Below, one piece after another: positions 4,854 through 7,028 of a stretch of 7,028 bases of DNA. Source of the DNA: Alphaproteobacteria bacterium. GTDB taxonomy: Bacteria > Pseudomonadota > Alphaproteobacteria > Puniceispirillales > Puniceispirillaceae. Location: assembly GCA_011522945.1 (NCBI GenBank), contig WTHY01000134.1, positions 1-7,028 of the forward strand. Direction: 5' to 3'. Each line of letters starts with the position of its first letter. Positions within the stretch are counted from its first letter, which is position 1. A program made the translations under genes and the position numbers. Below the pieces are notes generated by a model. That model ran no database searches, was not told where the DNA came from, and saw only the letters and a list, made by a program, of their open reading frames with translations.

Positions 4854-5606
4854 CTAGTTCTGGCTTGGTATTAAAACACGAATATCAGCAATGTCAGCTG
4901 GCGGTGCTACCATCCGCGCTAGGTAATTCGCCGATGTGCCAGGCTCGATAACGGTTTTGCTTGTATCCATGATCCAGCTAAATATGGCTTCACCTGAACT
5001 ATCAAGCAATTGCAGAGAGACATTTTGCGGAATGGCGGCTTGACCTCCGATATTCGCGATTTCCACCAATATCTGTAATGTCTCACCCATCTCAGTTTGT
5101 TTGCGTTCAAAATTCGCACGGGTGGCTTCAAAACGCGCCGGCTCAATTTTTAAAACACGTGTTTCAACAAAGGATTTTATAGCTGGATTACTACTATTGG
5201 CAATCCAATATCCGGCGCCGGCTATAGCGCCAGCCAGCAATAAAATTGATAGAGACAAAATAATAATGCCAAAGGAGCTTCTCTTAGCTGGTGCAGGCTG
5301 TGCTAGTGGCTCTGATATGGTAGATGACTGGCTGTGATCTTCAGATGAATCAATTTCAGGCGCATCAGATGCGACTGCATTGTCGCTATCCTGAAGCCCC
5401 ACTTCTTCTGCATTATTCTCCAGCGATCCGGCAATATCATCACCTACAGGCTGGAACATATCGCCACACTCATGACACACAATTCGGATCTGGCTTGCAA
5501 GCGTGGCATCAGTTCTTGCATCTGGCGGCAAATCGAATTCACATTCCGTGCTGCAATGCGGACAAGCTGTGGCTAATACCAATGCGTTATCAGATGCGTC
5601 GCTCAT
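4854..5606 (-). CDS. Zinc-ribbon single-pass membrane protein with DUF3426-like C-terminal domain
   Basis: The 250-residue product has an N-terminal zinc ribbon of the MJ0042 type: C15-P-H-C18 and C44-H-E-C47, with an extra C22. An acidic, Ser/Asp/Glu-rich linker covers about 55-100. A basic KR (108-109) precedes one transmembrane helix at about 113-136, which implies zinc ribbon inside and C-terminus in the periplasm. The outer domain (about 150-250) has the pattern LVEIANIGGQ...P...LQLLDSSGEAIF...IEPG, like DUF3426 proteins, which share this zinc_ribbon-TM-beta architecture. The molecular function of the family is not established. The ATG at 5606-5604 has AAGAGG 12 bases away and a second AAGAG only two bases away. 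It is convergent with the M48 gene and divergent from the exported Ig-like gene, with a 127-bp gap. Confidence 0.82.
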   Translation of the reverse strand: MSDASDNALVLATACPHCSTECEFDLPPDARTDATLASQIRIVCHECGDMFQPVGDDIAGSLENNAEEVGLQDSDNAVASDAPEIDSSEDHSQSSTISEPLAQPAPAKRSSFGIIILSLSILLLAGAIAGAGYWIANSSNPAIKSFVETRVLKIEPARFEATRANFERKQTEMGETLQILVEIANIGGQAAIPQNVSLQLLDSSGEAIFSWIMDTSKTVIEPGTSANYLARMVAPPADIADIRVLIPSQN

Positions 5607-5733
5607 AGCTCTTATAATCCTCTTACGTCTGGCGCTTAATTAATGATGCGATACACCAGTTTAGTTGCATCTTCCTTAATTTTTAAGCATAAACAATAAC
5701 TAATACAATTATTTCTGTACTTCCAAGGGTGTT
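5607..5733. promoter_or_regulatory. Divergent intergenic promoter region
   Basis: This 127-bp AT-rich gap separates the starts of the zinc-ribbon gene (minus) and the exported Ig-like gene (plus). For the plus strand, TACAAT (5704-5709) matches the -10 consensus at five of six positions and lies 24 bases before the ATG; its -35 region is poor. No good minus-strand promoter stands out. The arrangement would allow shared control of the two envelope proteins. Confidence 0.35.
5725..5729 (+). promoter_or_regulatory. Ribosome binding site of the exported Ig-like gene
   Basis: AAGGG lies four bases before the ATG at 5734. With the signal peptide that follows, it fixes this start with fair confidence. 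Confidence 0.5.
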
Positions 5734-7028
5734 ATGGGGCTCACAGCAGGTATAAATAGGCAGATTTGGCTAATAGGTGTCATCCTTTTTAGCAGTGTCT
5801 TCGGTCCCCATGCGCTTGCACAGGATATGGCTGCTGCAGAAAAGCGCTGTGCCGCATTTATTGGGGCAACTCCCTCTCATATCCAACTTATCCATAAGTT
5901 GCAAATCACTCCGGAGATACAAGCCTCCTTAATATCATCTCTGAACATTATGTGTCAGCCAGAGACTACGCCAGAAAATGTTATATTGGAAGCTGTTGAC
6001 ACGGCCCTCACGCGCTCAGGCATTCCTATGTCAGGCCTAGAGCGTATCGATGATGCCAATACCGAAATTTTGACAATATCTGTGCGGGCCGTCTCTGAAG
6101 ATAGCCAACAGCAATCCTTATTGCTGCCTGTATCTGTGGAGCTGCCTGAAGATAAAAACCCTTTGCGGTTGGCTGAGCTTGTTGGCGTGCCAACAGAAGG
6201 AGAGATGCTGCAATTACGGTATCTTGTTGAAGAGACAGCTGCCGCTGTACGAGATGGACGATTGCAAGTCAGATGGCTGCGTGACGGCAGGCCTATCGAG
6301 CAAGCCTCAGGGGGCAGATATAGACTAGGCTTAGACGATGTAGGTGCTGAAATCACTGCTGAAATTCAGCTTTTAAGTGCCTCTGGCGCGCTGCAATTTG
6401 CCTTACGGACTTCTGCGAGTGACCAAATTGCAATGGCAGAATATCTGCCAGAGGCATTAAATGTAACCTTAGCTGGTGAGCCTGTTGTCGGTGGTGAACT
6501 GGTTGTGAATTTCAGCTTTTTTGATCGCAACCCTGACGATTTCGAGGCTGGTGCTGACTATATCTGGATCCGGGATAATGAAGTTATCACAGGGCAAAAT
6601 GCAGACCGTCTAGAGCTGACAGAGGCAGATATTGGCAAAAAAATCACGGTTCGAGTTGTGCCGCGCTCTTCTGATGGTCAGGCTGGTAAAGCAACGCTAA
6701 AAACATTGAACAAAGCGATTGCGCCAAAGCCAATCATTGTAGCTGACGAGGTGAAACCCTCTCCGGTACCTGTGCCTATTGAGTCTGTTGTCACGGTTGC
6801 AGTGCCAACACCGCGTCCAGCATTACGTCCGGCTGTGCAGCCAACAGATGAGGGCGGCAGTGATAAGGCAGCTACTGATGAGGCGCAAACAATAGCGCGT
6901 CTTGAGGCAGCTGATGAGCTGGCACCAGATGCAGCTGTGCCTACCCCTAGTGCAACGGTGCTAGATACTGCGCCCAAGGATGACATCCTTATCATGCCAA
7001 AGCCAGTTGTGCCGCCGGCCCCGCCAAT
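5734..7028 (+). CDS. Exported protein with tandem Ig-like repeats and Pro-rich region (3' end missing)
   Basis: The frame is open from the ATG at 5734 to the right edge, giving 431 codons with no stop. A Sec signal peptide is clear: n-region with R9, hydrophobic IWLIGVILFSSVFG (11-24), and ALA|QD cleavage after A29. C39 and C74 lie in the helical start of the mature part and could form a disulphide. Two related segments follow, about 148-219 and 243-315. Each has a WxRDxxxI motif (W181-I188 and W278-I285), an LxxxDxG step (L200-G204 and L295-G301) and a closing strand ending in S-x-G. This is the pattern of bacterial Ig-like beta-sandwich repeats found in surface proteins. From about 330 the chain turns rich in Pro, Ala, Val and Thr with charged patches, like a linker to further domains. 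I do not recognise the whole protein. A periplasmic or surface structural/binding role is an inference. It is divergent from the zinc-ribbon membrane protein. Confidence 0.8.
   Translation, partial: MGLTAGINRQIWLIGVILFSSVFGPHALAQDMAAAEKRCAAFIGATPSHIQLIHKLQITPEIQASLISSLNIMCQPETTPENVILEAVDTALTRSGIPMSGLERIDDANTEILTISVRAVSEDSQQQSLLLPVSVELPEDKNPLRLAELVGVPTEGEMLQLRYLVEETAAAVRDGRLQVRWLRDGRPIEQASGGRYRLGLDDVGAEITAEIQLLSASGALQFALRTSASDQIAMAEYLPEALNVTLAGEPVVGGELVVNFSFFDRNPDDFEAGADYIWIRDNEVITGQNADRLELTEADIGKKITVRVVPRSSDGQAGKATLKTLNKAIAPKPIIVADEVKPSPVPVPIESVVTVAVPTPRPALRPAVQPTDEGGSDKAATDEAQTIARLEAADELAPDAAVPTPSATVLDTAPKDDILIMPKPVVPPAPP

Noticed and set aside
5955..6995. Minus-strand frames (5955-6356, 6678-6995) opposite the exported Ig-like gene
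   Set aside because: They are Ser/Thr/Ala/Gly-rich shadows of the plus-strand frame, which has a signal peptide, a ribosome site and repeat domains.

Overview
The window carries five complete protein genes plus two genes cut by its edges, on both strands. The organism is probably a free-living Gram-negative alphaproteobacterium. This rests on an ATP-driven Liv-type branched-chain amino acid/amide importer, a diderm-type lipoprotein signal, AAGAGG/GGG-type ribosome sites, moderate GC by eye and short spacing between genes. A marine lineage such as SAR116 would fit, but the lineage is inferred from style and not from any marker gene.

Layout. (1) Positions 1-901, minus strand: the start of a livF-like ATPase gene and a complete livG-like ATPase gene, joined by an ATGA stop/start overlap. 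They are the two nucleotide-binding subunits of one high-affinity amino acid/amide importer. (2) Positions 902-1237: a divergent control region with several dyads and hairpins, serving livG leftwards and pyk rightwards. (3) Positions 1238-4541, plus strand: pyruvate kinase (pyk), a beta-hydroxyacid dehydrogenase of the 3-hydroxyisobutyrate dehydrogenase family 23 bp downstream, and a secreted M48 zinc metallopeptidase with a lipobox 65 bp further on. The first two are probably co-transcribed. (4) Positions 4542-4853: a convergent intergenic region with no credible gene. It holds three diverged copies of a 63-64 bp repeat, each with a GTCAG-N2-CTGAC-type dyad, and a short direct repeat. (5) Positions 4854-5606, minus strand: a membrane protein with an N-terminal CxxC/CxxC zinc ribbon, an acidic linker, one transmembrane helix and a DUF3426-like outer domain. 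(6) Positions 5607-5733: a divergent promoter region. (7) Positions 5734-7028, plus strand: the N-terminal 431 residues of an exported protein with two Ig-like repeats and a Pro/Ala-rich tail, open through the right edge.

Together the window mixes central metabolism (PEP to pyruvate, hydroxyacid oxidation), amino acid uptake and envelope proteins (M48 lipoprotein, zinc-ribbon membrane protein, Ig-like exported protein). Liv uptake and a 3-hydroxyisobutyrate dehydrogenase homologue could both relate to valine use, but the two are divergently transcribed and the link is only suggestive. I found no mobile element, tRNA, rRNA or convincing CRISPR array. The least explained structures are the phased dyad repeats at 4561-4710 and the cluster of hairpins ahead of pyk.
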